Part shown: positions 25,679 to 35,200 of the stretch, piece after piece
Layout of the letters: each line of letters begins with the position of its first letter
Position numbering within the stretch: position 1 is the first letter of the stretch
Assembly: GCF_001971785.1 (NCBI RefSeq)
Contig: NZ_CP019389.1
Location: forward strand, 1,313,001-1,377,000
Source of the DNA: Seonamhaeicola sp. S2-3
Lineage (GTDB): Bacteria; Bacteroidota; Bacteroidia; Flavobacteriales; Flavobacteriaceae
Length of the DNA: 64,000 nt
Direction: 5' to 3'
Notes under the pieces: model-generated
Seen by the model: the letters and a program-made list of their open reading frames with translations, nothing else
Database searches by the model: none
What the model was told of the DNA's origin: nothing
Translations under genes and position numbers: made by a program

Positions 25679-27880
25679 CTAATTAATGTTTATTTTTATG
25701 GTTTTAATAATGTTATTAGAGGCATTGCCTACATAAACCTTGTAACCCCCATTTTCAAGGTTCCAATCAGAAATAGATTCGTCATAAAAAGCAAGATTGG
25801 CAGTATCTATAATAACTTCTACACTTTTAGATGCTCCCTTTTTTAAATGTACTTTCTGAAACCCTTTCAGTTCTTTTAAAGCTCTTTTTACCTTAGATTT
25901 TGGTTTACCAATGTATACTTGAACAACCTCGGATCCATCAAAATTACCACTATTTGTTACTTGGCAAGTTACCCTAATTTTGTCGTTAGGATGGTATGTT
26001 TTTTTATCCGTTTTTACATCTGTAATGTTAAAACTAGTATAAGAAAGTCCATAACCAAAGGCATAAAGAGATGGGATTTTTTTAGTATCATGCCACCTGT
26101 AACCAACTAAAATACCTTCCTTATAGTATTGTTCTTGATTTACCCCAGGATATGAAGATTCTCCAAATGAGTGTGCAGCATTATCTTCTAATTTAACAGG
26201 GAAAGAAAATGGTAATTTTCCCGAAGGATTTACATCTCCGCTGATGACATCAGCAATACTATATCCAGCCATACTACCTAAGTACCATGTTTGCATAAGG
26301 CCATCAATATTTTTTAACCAAGGCATTTCAACCGCATTTCCAGACATTAAAATATATCCAACATTTTTGTTTACTTTTAATATATCATTGAGTAATTCGT
26401 CTTGGCCAAAAGGTAAGTTAAACTGCGTTCTATCGGCACCTTCACAATCTTGAAGGTGACTTTTGTTCAACCCGCCAAAGAATAAAACAATATCAGCATT
26501 TTTTGCAACTTTTACAGCTTCTGTCCTGAGAGAGTCTGCGTTCAGTTTAGATGGTATAATAGCATCATAAACTGATGGGCCAGTTGCATACCCCATAGCA
26601 TGTACAATATTTGCGTTTTTATAACGTACTTTTAAACCTTCTAACGGAGATATTTCAAATTGAGGTTTTAACTCTGAAGACCCTCCCCCGGCTGTCATAG
26701 AACGGGTTGCATTTTCACCAATAACTGCAATTGTTACTCCTTTTTTATCTTCAATAGGAAAAAATTTATTTTCATTTTTTAATAAAACAATTCCCTCTTG
26801 AGCAACTTTTCTGGCTACATCATGGTGTTCTTTATTATTAATTCTTCCAAAACCTCTATTGGTTTTTAATGTTGTACGAAACATTAATCTCAAGATACGT
26901 CTTACTTTGTCGTTAAGAACAGCTTCATCAATTTCTCCTGATTTTAAAGCTTTTAAAAACGGTGATGCTAGATAATAATTATCATAGTGGTTAACAGAGT
27001 TTGTGCCTAAACCATCTGTTCCTGTTCCCATTTCAAGATCTAATCCATTCATTGCAGCTTCCATTGTATTGTGCGTAGAACTCCAATCACTAATTACTAC
27101 TCCATCATAATTCCAATCACCTTTTAAGATTTTTTTAGTAAGTAATTCGTTATGTGTAGCGTATTGTCCTCTAAATTTATTGTATGCTCCCATTACAGCC
27201 CAAACACCGGCTTCTTGTACAGCTGCTTTAAAGGCTGGCAAATAAATCTCATGCAAGGCTCTATCACTTACTTCTACATTAACAGTATTTCTCCAATGTT
27301 CTTGGTTGTTTAAGGCAAAATGTTTAACACAAGCGGCTACATTATTTTTTTGTACACCTTTAATATAGGGCACCACCATCTTTGAAGCTAAGAATGGGTC
27401 TTCTCCCATATATTCAAAATTTCTACCGTTAAGCGGGGTTCTGTAAATATTAACTCCAGGCCCTAGGAGTACATCTTTTTTCCTGTATCGTGCTTCTTCA
27501 CCAAGACTAAATCCAATTGCTTCGGCCAATTCTGGGTTAAAAGTAGCTGCCAAACAGGTTAATGCAGGAAAAGCGGTGATTGAGTCGTTTGTCCATCCAG
27601 CATAATCCCATGAATCCCAGCTAATTTCGGCTCTTACACCGTGAGGACCATCTGACATCCATATTTCTGGTATTCCTAACCTTCCTACGCCTTTAGTGCT
27701 AAATTTAGATTGCGCATGGCACATATCTACTTTTTCTTTTAGCGTCAATAATGGTAAAATACTATCTATTTTTGACTCAATATTATGGTCTAATTTAGAA
27801 CCCTTTTTTTGAGCAAAAATTTCAGGATTATTCACCAACATACAAGTTAAAATAAGTATGGATCTACAAAGTTTTTTCAT
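25679..27880 (-). CDS. GH3 family beta-glycosidase, secreted
   Basis: The 733-residue protein has a Sec signal peptide ending IFAQ (residue ~24). The GH3 barrel has PHGVRAEISWD and nucleophile D265 in YDGVVISDW. The C-terminal alpha/beta sandwich (~365-590) and fibronectin III-like domain (~645-725) follow; there is no PA14 insert. It is clearly a different GH3 branch from the beta-xylosidase at 15294, close to BglX-type beta-glucosidases, so it may act on beta-glucosides or on xylo-oligosaccharides. It converges with the xylanase gene and probably acts in the periplasm on imported oligomers. Confidence 0.9.
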   Translation of the reverse strand: MKKLCRSILILTCMLVNNPEIFAQKKGSKLDHNIESKIDSILPLLTLKEKVDMCHAQSKFSTKGVGRLGIPEIWMSDGPHGVRAEISWDSWDYAGWTNDSITAFPALTCLAATFNPELAEAIGFSLGEEARYRKKDVLLGPGVNIYRTPLNGRNFEYMGEDPFLASKMVVPYIKGVQKNNVAACVKHFALNNQEHWRNTVNVEVSDRALHEIYLPAFKAAVQEAGVWAVMGAYNKFRGQYATHNELLTKKILKGDWNYDGVVISDWSSTHNTMEAAMNGLDLEMGTGTDGLGTNSVNHYDNYYLASPFLKALKSGEIDEAVLNDKVRRILRLMFRTTLKTNRGFGRINNKEHHDVARKVAQEGIVLLKNENKFFPIEDKKGVTIAVIGENATRSMTAGGGSSELKPQFEISPLEGLKVRYKNANIVHAMGYATGPSVYDAIIPSKLNADSLRTEAVKVAKNADIVLFFGGLNKSHLQDCEGADRTQFNLPFGQDELLNDILKVNKNVGYILMSGNAVEMPWLKNIDGLMQTWYLGSMAGYSIADVISGDVNPSGKLPFSFPVKLEDNAAHSFGESSYPGVNQEQYYKEGILVGYRWHDTKKIPSLYAFGYGLSYTSFNITDVKTDKKTYHPNDKIRVTCQVTNSGNFDGSEVVQVYIGKPKSKVKRALKELKGFQKVHLKKGASKSVEVIIDTANLAFYDESISDWNLENGGYKVYVGNASNNIIKTIKININ

Positions 27881-28010
27881 TTTTCGTTTGAGTTTATATA
27901 TTTATTTTTTAAAAAATAAAATTACTTTCTTGCTGTGTAAAAAGCAGCTATTTGTGAAGCAATGATTAAAACAAATGTTGCAATTCTTATAAATTAAAGA
28001 CAGAAACTAG

Positions 28011-28127
28011 ATGAAATCTATTATGGTAAGAGTTGAGTTTTGTAAAAACAAAATTTCCATGCTCTCTAAATTAACATTCTTAAAAAAAGTTTTTCTTCTG
28101 TGCTTTATCTTAATCTCTATGGTTTAA
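28011..28127 (+). other. Orphan 38-codon frame ending in signal-peptide-like sequence
   Basis: The ATG frame ends MLSKLTFLKKVFLLCFILISMV then stops, i.e. a basic-hydrophobic signal peptide with nothing after it. It could be the remnant of a lost secreted-protein gene, a small membrane peptide, or chance. I have no homology to offer. Confidence 0.2.
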
Positions 28128-28261
28128 TTTTTAAGACTATAAGTTTACAATAATACTTACTAATTGTATGGAATATTTTTAAGGACTTCAACGCTTTTTA
28201 AAGAGCCTTCCATTTAAAACATAAAATTATTACTATATCACATATCTTCTATCATTTGTAA

Positions 28262-28273
28262 CATATGTTGTAC
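28262..28273. promoter_or_regulatory. Candidate HTCS operator, copy 2
   Basis: This is an exact copy of the 12-mer at 15039-15050. Here the palindrome AACATATGTT is at its centre. It lies 101 bases upstream of the lipoprotein ATG and 382 bases upstream of the divergent GH3 start. Confidence 0.35.
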
Positions 28274-28374
28274 CCTACATCTAAAGAGCCTAGTAATTTA
28301 GCTCTAAATAAATGTAACATCTTTAAAGTATAAAATGTTAACCTTTATAAAGAAAAACAATTAAAAGAAACATT

Positions 28375-28803
28375 ATGAAAACCCTTATCAAAAACTACAA
28401 ATTACTTTTTGTTTTAGTATTACTAACATCATTCTTTTCTTGTTCTAGTGATGATGATGCAACAGAACCAACAACAGCAGAACTTTTGGCTCACAAATGG
28501 TTTATAGTAAAACAAGTAGATAATTCAACAACGCCAGTAACAGAATTTATTGCCGACGAGTGTGAACAAAACATTTATTATAATTTTTATAATGACGGCA
28601 CGCTTGTGGCAGAAAGCTTTGGATTTAATGGAACCGATTGTGAATCTACAGGCATAGAAGTAGTAACATATGTTTTAAGTGATGATGAAAATCAAATTCT
28701 ACTCACAAGTGAAGGCTCAACAAACGCAACCAATATAATCACTTTAACCAAAACAGAATTGGTTATTGGTAGTAACAATTATGAACTTCATTTTAAAAGG
28801 TAG
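28375..28803 (+). CDS. Small lipocalin-like lipoprotein
   Basis: The 142-residue protein has a lipoprotein signal (FFSC, C23), an acidic linker (SSDDD) and a beta-rich domain with the pattern ELLAHKWFIVKQVDNS, typical of the lipocalin-like family common in Flavobacteriaceae. The acidic residues after the lipid Cys suggest surface display. It lies at the edge of the xylan locus beside a candidate HTCS operator, so co-regulation is possible, but no role in xylan use can be read from the sequence. Confidence 0.7.
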   Translation: MKTLIKNYKLLFVLVLLTSFFSCSSDDDATEPTTAELLAHKWFIVKQVDNSTTPVTEFIADECEQNIYYNFYNDGTLVAESFGFNGTDCESTGIEVVTYVLSDDENQILLTSEGSTNATNIITLTKTELVIGSNNYELHFKR

Positions 28804-28817
28804 TTTATCAATTAGTC

Positions 28818-28862
28818 TAAAAAAGTAAAGCCCGCTTAAAACAGCAGGCTGTACTTTTTTTT
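28818..28862. terminator. Bidirectional terminator
   Basis: A long stem, AAAAAAGTA/TACTTTTTT with AGCC-GCT/AGC-GGCT inside, lies between the convergent lipocalin-like gene and the helix-hairpin-helix gene. It overlaps the stop codon of the latter. Confidence 0.75.
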
Positions 28863-29442
28863 AAACACCACCATCTAATTGGTCTTGCCAATCTTTTAGT
28901 TCTTGCCATTTACCTTCATAGGCTAATTTAGCTTGTTTTGGCCATGTGCTTGGGTTATGCATTTTAAACCTATCACCTCCGCTTTTTAAAACTTCCTGAC
29001 ATTTTTCTATACTACATTCTGCTAATGCTTTCCATGTTTTAACATCGTGATTATGAAATAACCCTTGAATTTTTGGACCAATGCCTTCAACCACCGTTAA
29101 ATCGTTTTCCTTAATTTTTTTACCAAAAACAGTTTTTGCAGTAGCTGCATTAAAAGGAATTAAAGCTACCTCATTTGTTGAATTTGCTAAAGATGCTTTG
29201 GTAGTGTTCAATTCTCTTTTGTAAGTTTCTTTACTTGTTAAACAAGTGTCTAAATCATTTTTTAGGGTTTTCTTACTTTTTAAACAAGCCTCTAAATCTG
29301 CTTCTAATTTTGCTATTTTATCACTTACGTCATTACTTCCTCCTCCTATAAGTCTGCCTAGTAAGTATCCTAATATTGCTGAAATTAAACCTACTAATAA
29401 CGGAATTAACCAGCATGGTATTGATATTGTTAATAAAGTCAT
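28861..29442 (-). CDS. Membrane-anchored helix-hairpin-helix protein
   Basis: The 193-residue protein has an N-terminal membrane helix with glycine-zipper spacing (~10-34, GLISAILGYLLGRLIGGG). A coiled coil (~40-92, repeated Cys-Leu-Lys-Ser/Thr units) follows. The C-terminal helix-hairpin-helix domain (~115-190) has TVVEGIGPKIQGLF and CQEVLKSGG. This C-terminal type resembles the predicted 5' DNA nuclease-like/DUF4332 HhH family. It lies 22 bases after the ompA-like gene, as a two-gene unit. Both proteins carry single membrane anchors; the role is unknown. Confidence 0.75.
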   Translation of the reverse strand: MTLLTISIPCWLIPLLVGLISAILGYLLGRLIGGGSNDVSDKIAKLEADLEACLKSKKTLKNDLDTCLTSKETYKRELNTTKASLANSTNEVALIPFNAATAKTVFGKKIKENDLTVVEGIGPKIQGLFHNHDVKTWKALAECSIEKCQEVLKSGGDRFKMHNPSTWPKQAKLAYEGKWQELKDWQDQLDGGV

Positions 29443-29464
29443 GATTATATTTTTTAAAATGTTT

Positions 29465-30400
29465 TTAATTAATTGTTATTACGGTTCTTCGGTTTTTTGC
29501 CCTACCTTCTTCGGTTGCATTGTCTGCAATGGGTTCATGTGGTCCTTTTGAAGAAGTTTCAATATTTTGCTCTAAAATGCCATTTTTAACCAAATAACCT
29601 TTTGCAAAATCTGCACGTTGTTTGCCTAAAACAACATTATTATTGGTATCTCCTGAATTATCTGTATGTCCAACTACCTGAACTTTTACACCTAATTTAT
29701 CAACACAATGAGAAATGTTGGCAATTTTTTGGCGTTGTTCGGCTGTTAAATTAATAGCTGCTTGTCCTGTTTTAAAATGAAGTACTAACGGATTAGTTCT
29801 AATAGAATCGCAGGCTTTTTCTAATGCTTTTAGTGCCGAAGTATCAGACGCATCTAAAGTTTGCATTGTAAATTTTAATGGTCCGTAAAGTGTATTAGTT
29901 TCATCTGGAACTATATCATCATTTAACGTACCAAAAGTGTTAATCTGATTAGATGGTACACCATGTAAAACCAAATAGTTTTTAACAGCATTGGCCCTTG
30001 CCAAACCTAAATTAGGATAAGCAGAATTGTTTTGCTCTTCGCTCTTATAAAGTCCAGTGATTTCTAAATCTTTAAGCGAATTTTCAATTAAATAATTCTT
30101 TAGTTTTAAAACGCTTTCTTCAACATTATTAGAAACGGGTTGTAAAATTGAAAACTCTGAAGTTTTAAAGTTAAAATTGCTAGCAGTTTCTAATTTTAAG
30201 TCGCCATTTTCATCTGTAATAGAAAAAGCATTTTTTGTAGCTTTTTTTGTTTGCGAGGTTTCTACCAACGGTTCTTGTTTTTGCTTTTGTGCATCAGAGT
30301 TTCTATCACAGCATTGACTACAGCAAAAGAAATAGTACAAAATAGTACCAAGAATAATTGTGAGTAGAATTCCTAAGAGATAGGATGTTTTTTTACTCAT
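29465..30400 (-). CDS. OmpA-family protein with N-terminal membrane anchor
   Basis: The 311-residue protein has one membrane helix (~7-25) followed by FCCSQCCD, then two OmpA-like modules. A degenerate one (~85-185, NLGLARANAVKNYLVLHGV) precedes a complete one (~200-311, VQVVGHTDNSGDTNNNVVLGKQRADFAKGYL, ending RAKNRRTVITIN). OmpA-like domains bind peptidoglycan, so the protein probably tethers the inner membrane to the wall. It is the first gene of a pair with the HhH protein. Confidence 0.85.
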   Translation of the reverse strand: MSKKTSYLLGILLTIILGTILYYFFCCSQCCDRNSDAQKQKQEPLVETSQTKKATKNAFSITDENGDLKLETASNFNFKTSEFSILQPVSNNVEESVLKLKNYLIENSLKDLEITGLYKSEEQNNSAYPNLGLARANAVKNYLVLHGVPSNQINTFGTLNDDIVPDETNTLYGPLKFTMQTLDASDTSALKALEKACDSIRTNPLVLHFKTGQAAINLTAEQRQKIANISHCVDKLGVKVQVVGHTDNSGDTNNNVVLGKQRADFAKGYLVKNGILEQNIETSSKGPHEPIADNATEEGRAKNRRTVITIN

Positions 30401-30507
30401 TTTAAAGACTGTTTTGATTAATGTTTAAGTGTTTGTAATTTAATACTTTACATATTACTTAAGAAACATTAACCCGAAAAAAGTCACATTTAAATTTTGT
30501 TTAATTG

Positions 30508-32049
30508 TTATAAATTAAACTTTATGCCCTGTGCTAAGGGCAATTTTGTGGTGTAATTAATAGTATTTGTTTGTCTACGCATGTAAACTTTCCAAGCATC
30601 TGAACCCGATTCTCTACCACCACCCGTTTCCTTTTCACCGCCAAAAGCGCCACCAATTTCGGCACCCGATGTTCCTATATTAACGTTAGCAATTCCGCAA
30701 TCGCTACCTGCGTGAGATAAAAATTGTTCCGCTTCACGTAAATTATTAGTCATTATAGCCGAACTCAAACCTTGAGCAACACCATTTTGAATATCAATAG
30801 CATTTGTAACATCTCCAGAGTATTTCAACAAGTATAAAATAGGGGCAAAAGTTTCATGTTGTACAATTTCGAAGTCATTCTTAGCTTCTGCAATAGCTGG
30901 TTTAACATAACAACCGCTTTCATAACCTTTACCCGAGAGTACTTTGCCTTCAACTAAAATAGTACCGCCTTCTTTTTTAACTTTAATTAAAGCATCTTCA
31001 TACATTTTTACTGCAGCTTTATCAATTAGTGGCCCTACGTGATTGGTTTCATCTAACGGATTTCCTATTTTTATTTGTTTGTAAGCATTAACAATGGCTT
31101 GTTTTACTTTATCATAAATACTTTCATGAATAATTAACCTTCGCGTACTTGTACAGCGTTGTCCTGCGGTACCAACAGCACCAAAAACAGCTCCAATAAC
31201 CGTCATTTTTATATCGGCGTCGGGTGTTACAATAATAGCGTTATTACCACCTAATTCTAATAACGTTTTACCTAATCTGCCTGCTACCTCTTTTGCCACA
31301 ATTTTACCCATTCTGGTTGAACCAGTGGCAGACACTAGAGGGATTCTGGTGTCCTTAGTCATAAATTCACCCACTTTATAATTGCCATTAATTAAGCATG
31401 AAATACCTTCGGGTAAATTATTTTCTTTTAAAACTTCTGCAATAATATTTTGGCAAGCAACACCACAAAGCGGTGTTTTTTCACTTGGTTTCCACACACA
31501 AACATCGCCACAAACCCAAGCTAAAGCAGTGTTCCAAGACCAAACGGCTACCGGAAAATTAAATGCAGAAATGATACCAACCACCCCAAGCGGATGATAC
31601 TGCTCGTACATACGATGCCCTGGACGCTCACTGTGCATGGTTAAACCGTGTAGCTGACGCGATAAACCCACTGCAAAATCACAGATATCAATCATTTCTT
31701 GCACTTCACCCAAGCCCTCTTGGTAGCTTTTTCCCATTTCATAAGACACTAATTTACCTAACGCTTCTTTTTTTGCTCTTAATTTATCTCCAAATTGGCG
31801 TACAATGTCTCCGCGTTGTGGCGCAGGAACTAATCGCCATGTTTTAAAAGCTTTGGTTGCAGCATCTATAACCTTTTGGTAATCTGTTTCTGTAGTTGTT
31901 TTTACATTTCCTATCAATTGCCCATCTACAGGTGAAAAACTTTTAATAATTTTACCTTCACCAAAACTATTAACACCAGTTGATGTACCGTTGTTTACAG
32001 TTAAAATACCTAAAGTTTGTAATGCTTTATCTAAACCAAATGCTTTCAT
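30508..32049 (-). CDS. Antiquitin-type aldehyde dehydrogenase (ALDH7; likely alpha-aminoadipic semialdehyde dehydrogenase)
   Basis: The 513-residue protein is full length for ALDH. The catalytic C299 lies in GTAGQRCTSTRR, the general base E265 in LLELGGNN and N164 in SAFNFPV. The sequence EERPGHRM-like region (HSERPGHRMYEQYHPLGVVGIISAFNFP) and EVQEMIDICDFAVGLSRQL are characteristic of ALDH7/antiquitin. That family oxidises alpha-aminoadipate semialdehyde (lysine breakdown), using NAD(P)+. It stands alone, so the pathway context does not confirm the substrate. Confidence 0.85.
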   Translation of the reverse strand: MKAFGLDKALQTLGILTVNNGTSTGVNSFGEGKIIKSFSPVDGQLIGNVKTTTETDYQKVIDAATKAFKTWRLVPAPQRGDIVRQFGDKLRAKKEALGKLVSYEMGKSYQEGLGEVQEMIDICDFAVGLSRQLHGLTMHSERPGHRMYEQYHPLGVVGIISAFNFPVAVWSWNTALAWVCGDVCVWKPSEKTPLCGVACQNIIAEVLKENNLPEGISCLINGNYKVGEFMTKDTRIPLVSATGSTRMGKIVAKEVAGRLGKTLLELGGNNAIIVTPDADIKMTVIGAVFGAVGTAGQRCTSTRRLIIHESIYDKVKQAIVNAYKQIKIGNPLDETNHVGPLIDKAAVKMYEDALIKVKKEGGTILVEGKVLSGKGYESGCYVKPAIAEAKNDFEIVQHETFAPILYLLKYSGDVTNAIDIQNGVAQGLSSAIMTNNLREAEQFLSHAGSDCGIANVNIGTSGAEIGGAFGGEKETGGGRESGSDAWKVYMRRQTNTINYTTKLPLAQGIKFNL

Positions 32050-32271
32050 TTTGAAGTATATTTTATATTGATTTTTTAATTATTGAGTCGTTTTTTACGA
32101 AAATATCAATAAAAAATCTCTTTTAATAAAAATTATAAAATTATTAGTGATATAAATTTAAGAACAATTTAACAAAAACATAAAGTCTAAGCTTTAATTA
32201 TAAAGCGTAACTTTATTAACAGGAAACAACGTACATTTTTTGTTTGTGTTCATTTAAAATCTTTTTTTCTC

Positions 32272-35200
32272 ATGTATTTAAAAAAATTATTTATCGCCTT
32301 TTTAGTAGTTTCAGTAATAACTTCCTGTAAAGAAAAAACTGTTGAAACCGATAATATTTTTAAGTACAGAGATTATATAAGTTACACAACTTCTGGAATA
32401 ACATCTGTAGTAAAACCCATTCAAATTAATTTAGCTAAACCAGTTGATGGTTGGGAAATGCACCAAGAAATAACAGATAACATTATAAACATTAAACCTC
32501 ATGTTGAAGGCACACTAAAAGTTGGTAATAACCAAACCTTAATTTTTACGCCAGATGAATATTTAGATGCTTCAACCGAATATACGGTAACCGTAAAATT
32601 GTCTGAAATTTATAAAGACATACCTTCAGATTTTAAAAACTACACCTTTCAGTTTAAAACCATTACCCCTAGTTTTAATGTAGTTACAAACAATTTACAA
32701 TCTTACAGCAAAAACTGGCAATACATTGAAGGCGTTATAAAATCGGCAGACCTTATTTCTATTGAAAACGCTAAAAAATTAATTACAGCCAAACAAAATG
32801 GCAAAAACCTAAACATAGTTTTTAACGAAAGCTATAAAAACAATACGGTTTTTGAATTTAAAATTGATAGTATAAATCGAGTTATTGAAGACAGTAATAT
32901 TAAGGTTTCATGGAATGGAAAAGTTATTGATGCCGATAATAATAAAGGAGAAAATACCATTGTAATTCCAGGTATAAATAACTTCACTATTACAAAAACC
33001 GAAGTAGTACAATTACCTGAACAATATTTACTTATTAATTTTTCAGACCCATTAAAAAAGCAACAAAATTTTGATGGTTTGGTGTCTATTCAAAATGCAA
33101 AAAACCCAAAATATGTGGTAGACGGCAATGTTTTAAAAGTGTACCCAAGCAGTAAATTGGTAGGTAATATTCAGGTTGATGTGTTTCAAGGCATAAAAAA
33201 TACCGATGGTTTTAAACTTAAAAAACCATTTTCTAAAACTGTTGCTTTTCAATCATTAAAACCACAAGTGCGCTTATTAAACAGCGGTAGTATTTTACCA
33301 AACTCGCAAGAATTAAAATTCAATTTTGAAGCGGTAAACCTAAGTGCTGTTGATGTTAGAATTATTAAAATTTTTGAAGACAATGTGCTTCAGTTTTTAC
33401 AAGACAATAACCTAAATAGCAATAACCAATATAACATTAAAAAAGTGGGGCGCCGCATTGCAAAACAAACCATTCAATTGCAAACAGCTGCCGAAAACAC
33501 AGGTAAATGGAAAGCTTATAGTATAGATTTATCAAACTATTTTAAAGCCGATATTGGCGCTATTTACCGCGTTGAACTTAGTTTTAACAAAAGCTATTCA
33601 TTGTATGATTGTGAAGCAAATACTAATACATCAAATACAGACGAAGATACTTATTACGAAGACGATTTTTATGAAGATGATAATCCAGATAGTGAAAATG
33701 AAGAACTTCGTGAAGAAAAATACTGGGATAACCTTCTTTACCGTTATAAAAACTACACCTATAATTGGCGTGAAGAAAACAACCCCTGCCATGAGGCGTA
33801 CTATAATCAAAATAAAATAGTATCACAAAACCTAATAGCTTCAAACTTGGGTGTTATTGCAAAACTAGGCACCAATAAGTCTTACTTTTTTGCCGTTACT
33901 AATATTTTAACTACCCAGCCAGAAGCCAATGCTAAAGTAACTTTATATAATTTCCAGCAACAAGAACTTGCTTCGGCTACAACAGATAAAGATGGTTTAA
34001 CTATTATAGATGCCGATAAACATGCAAGTTTCGCTATTATTTCAAAAGGCAATAATATTACCTACGTGCGTCTTTATGATGGTAATGCACTGTCATTAAG
34101 CAAATTTGATGTTTCTGGAAGAAAACTTCAACGCGGACTTAAAGGTTACATTTATGGTGAGCGTGGTGTTTGGAGACCGGGTGACACGCTACATTTAGCT
34201 TTTATGTTAAACGACAATGCTAACAAATTACCTAAAGGCCACCCAGTAAAACTAGAAATCACAGACCCTAACGGTAAGTTAGTTTTCAAAAAAGTAACCA
34301 GCTACAACCTAAATAATGTATACAAATTTACGGTGCCAACAACTGCCGAAGACAAAACAGGAAATTACAATGCCAAAGTATCGGTTGGTGGCGCTACATT
34401 CCATAAAGGATTGAAAATTGAAACCGTAAAACCTAACCGATTAAAAATAAAAATTGATTTTGAAGATGATGTGCTTACTGCAACAAAACCACTTACTGGT
34501 AATTTAGACGTAAAATGGCTACACGGTGCTCCTGGCAAAAATTTAAAAACCGAAGTTAAAGTAAAATTTACATCAACAAATGCTGGGTTTAAAAACTATA
34601 AAAACTATGTGTTTAATGATCCTACACGTAATTTTTCTTCTGAAGAGTTTAATGTGTTTGAAGGTAAAGTAAACGCCGAAGGTTTAGCCAACATCAATAA
34701 AAAAATAAACATTAAAAAGAAAGCTCCTGGCATGTTAAATGCTCAATTTTTAGTGAGAGCTTTTGAAAATGGTGGCGACTTCTCTATTGATGCATTCACA
34801 AAAAAGTATGCACCTTACAGCTCATTTGTAGGATTACGTTCTCCTAAAGGAAATGCTTATGGCTCGTACTTTACAGATGAAAATCAAACCTTTGATGTTG
34901 TAGTAGTTGATGCTCAAGGCAACCCTATAAAACGCAATAATCTGCAAGTAAAAGTCTATAAAATTGAATGGCGTTGGTGGTGGAACTCGTCTTACGACAA
35001 TTTATCAAGCTACGTGTCTAGCAGCTACCACAGACCTTATTCAACATCAAAAATAAACACCAATGCCAATGGTAAAGCAAGTTTCACCATTAACGTTCCA
35101 AACCATGATAGAGGTCGCTATTTAATTAGAATTGAAGACCCTGTGAGCGGGCATGCCACAGGAAGAACCGCATATTTCTACAAAAATTGGTGGCAAAACG

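Larger units (their letters stand above)
27881..28374. other. Divergent intergenic region in the xylan locus
   Basis: This is a 494-base region between the divergent GH3 and lipocalin-like genes. It contains the second CATATGTTGTAC copy (28262-28273), an ATGTAACAT repeat at ~28313 and a 38-codon frame (28011-28127) whose end looks like a signal peptide. I found no clear -33/-7 pair for either flanking gene. Confidence 0.55.

Noticed and set aside
10672-28803. Xylan locus as a recently acquired mobile island
   Set aside because: No integrase, tRNA end, direct repeat or clear composition change was seen; only the DUF1501 remnant hints at rearrangement.
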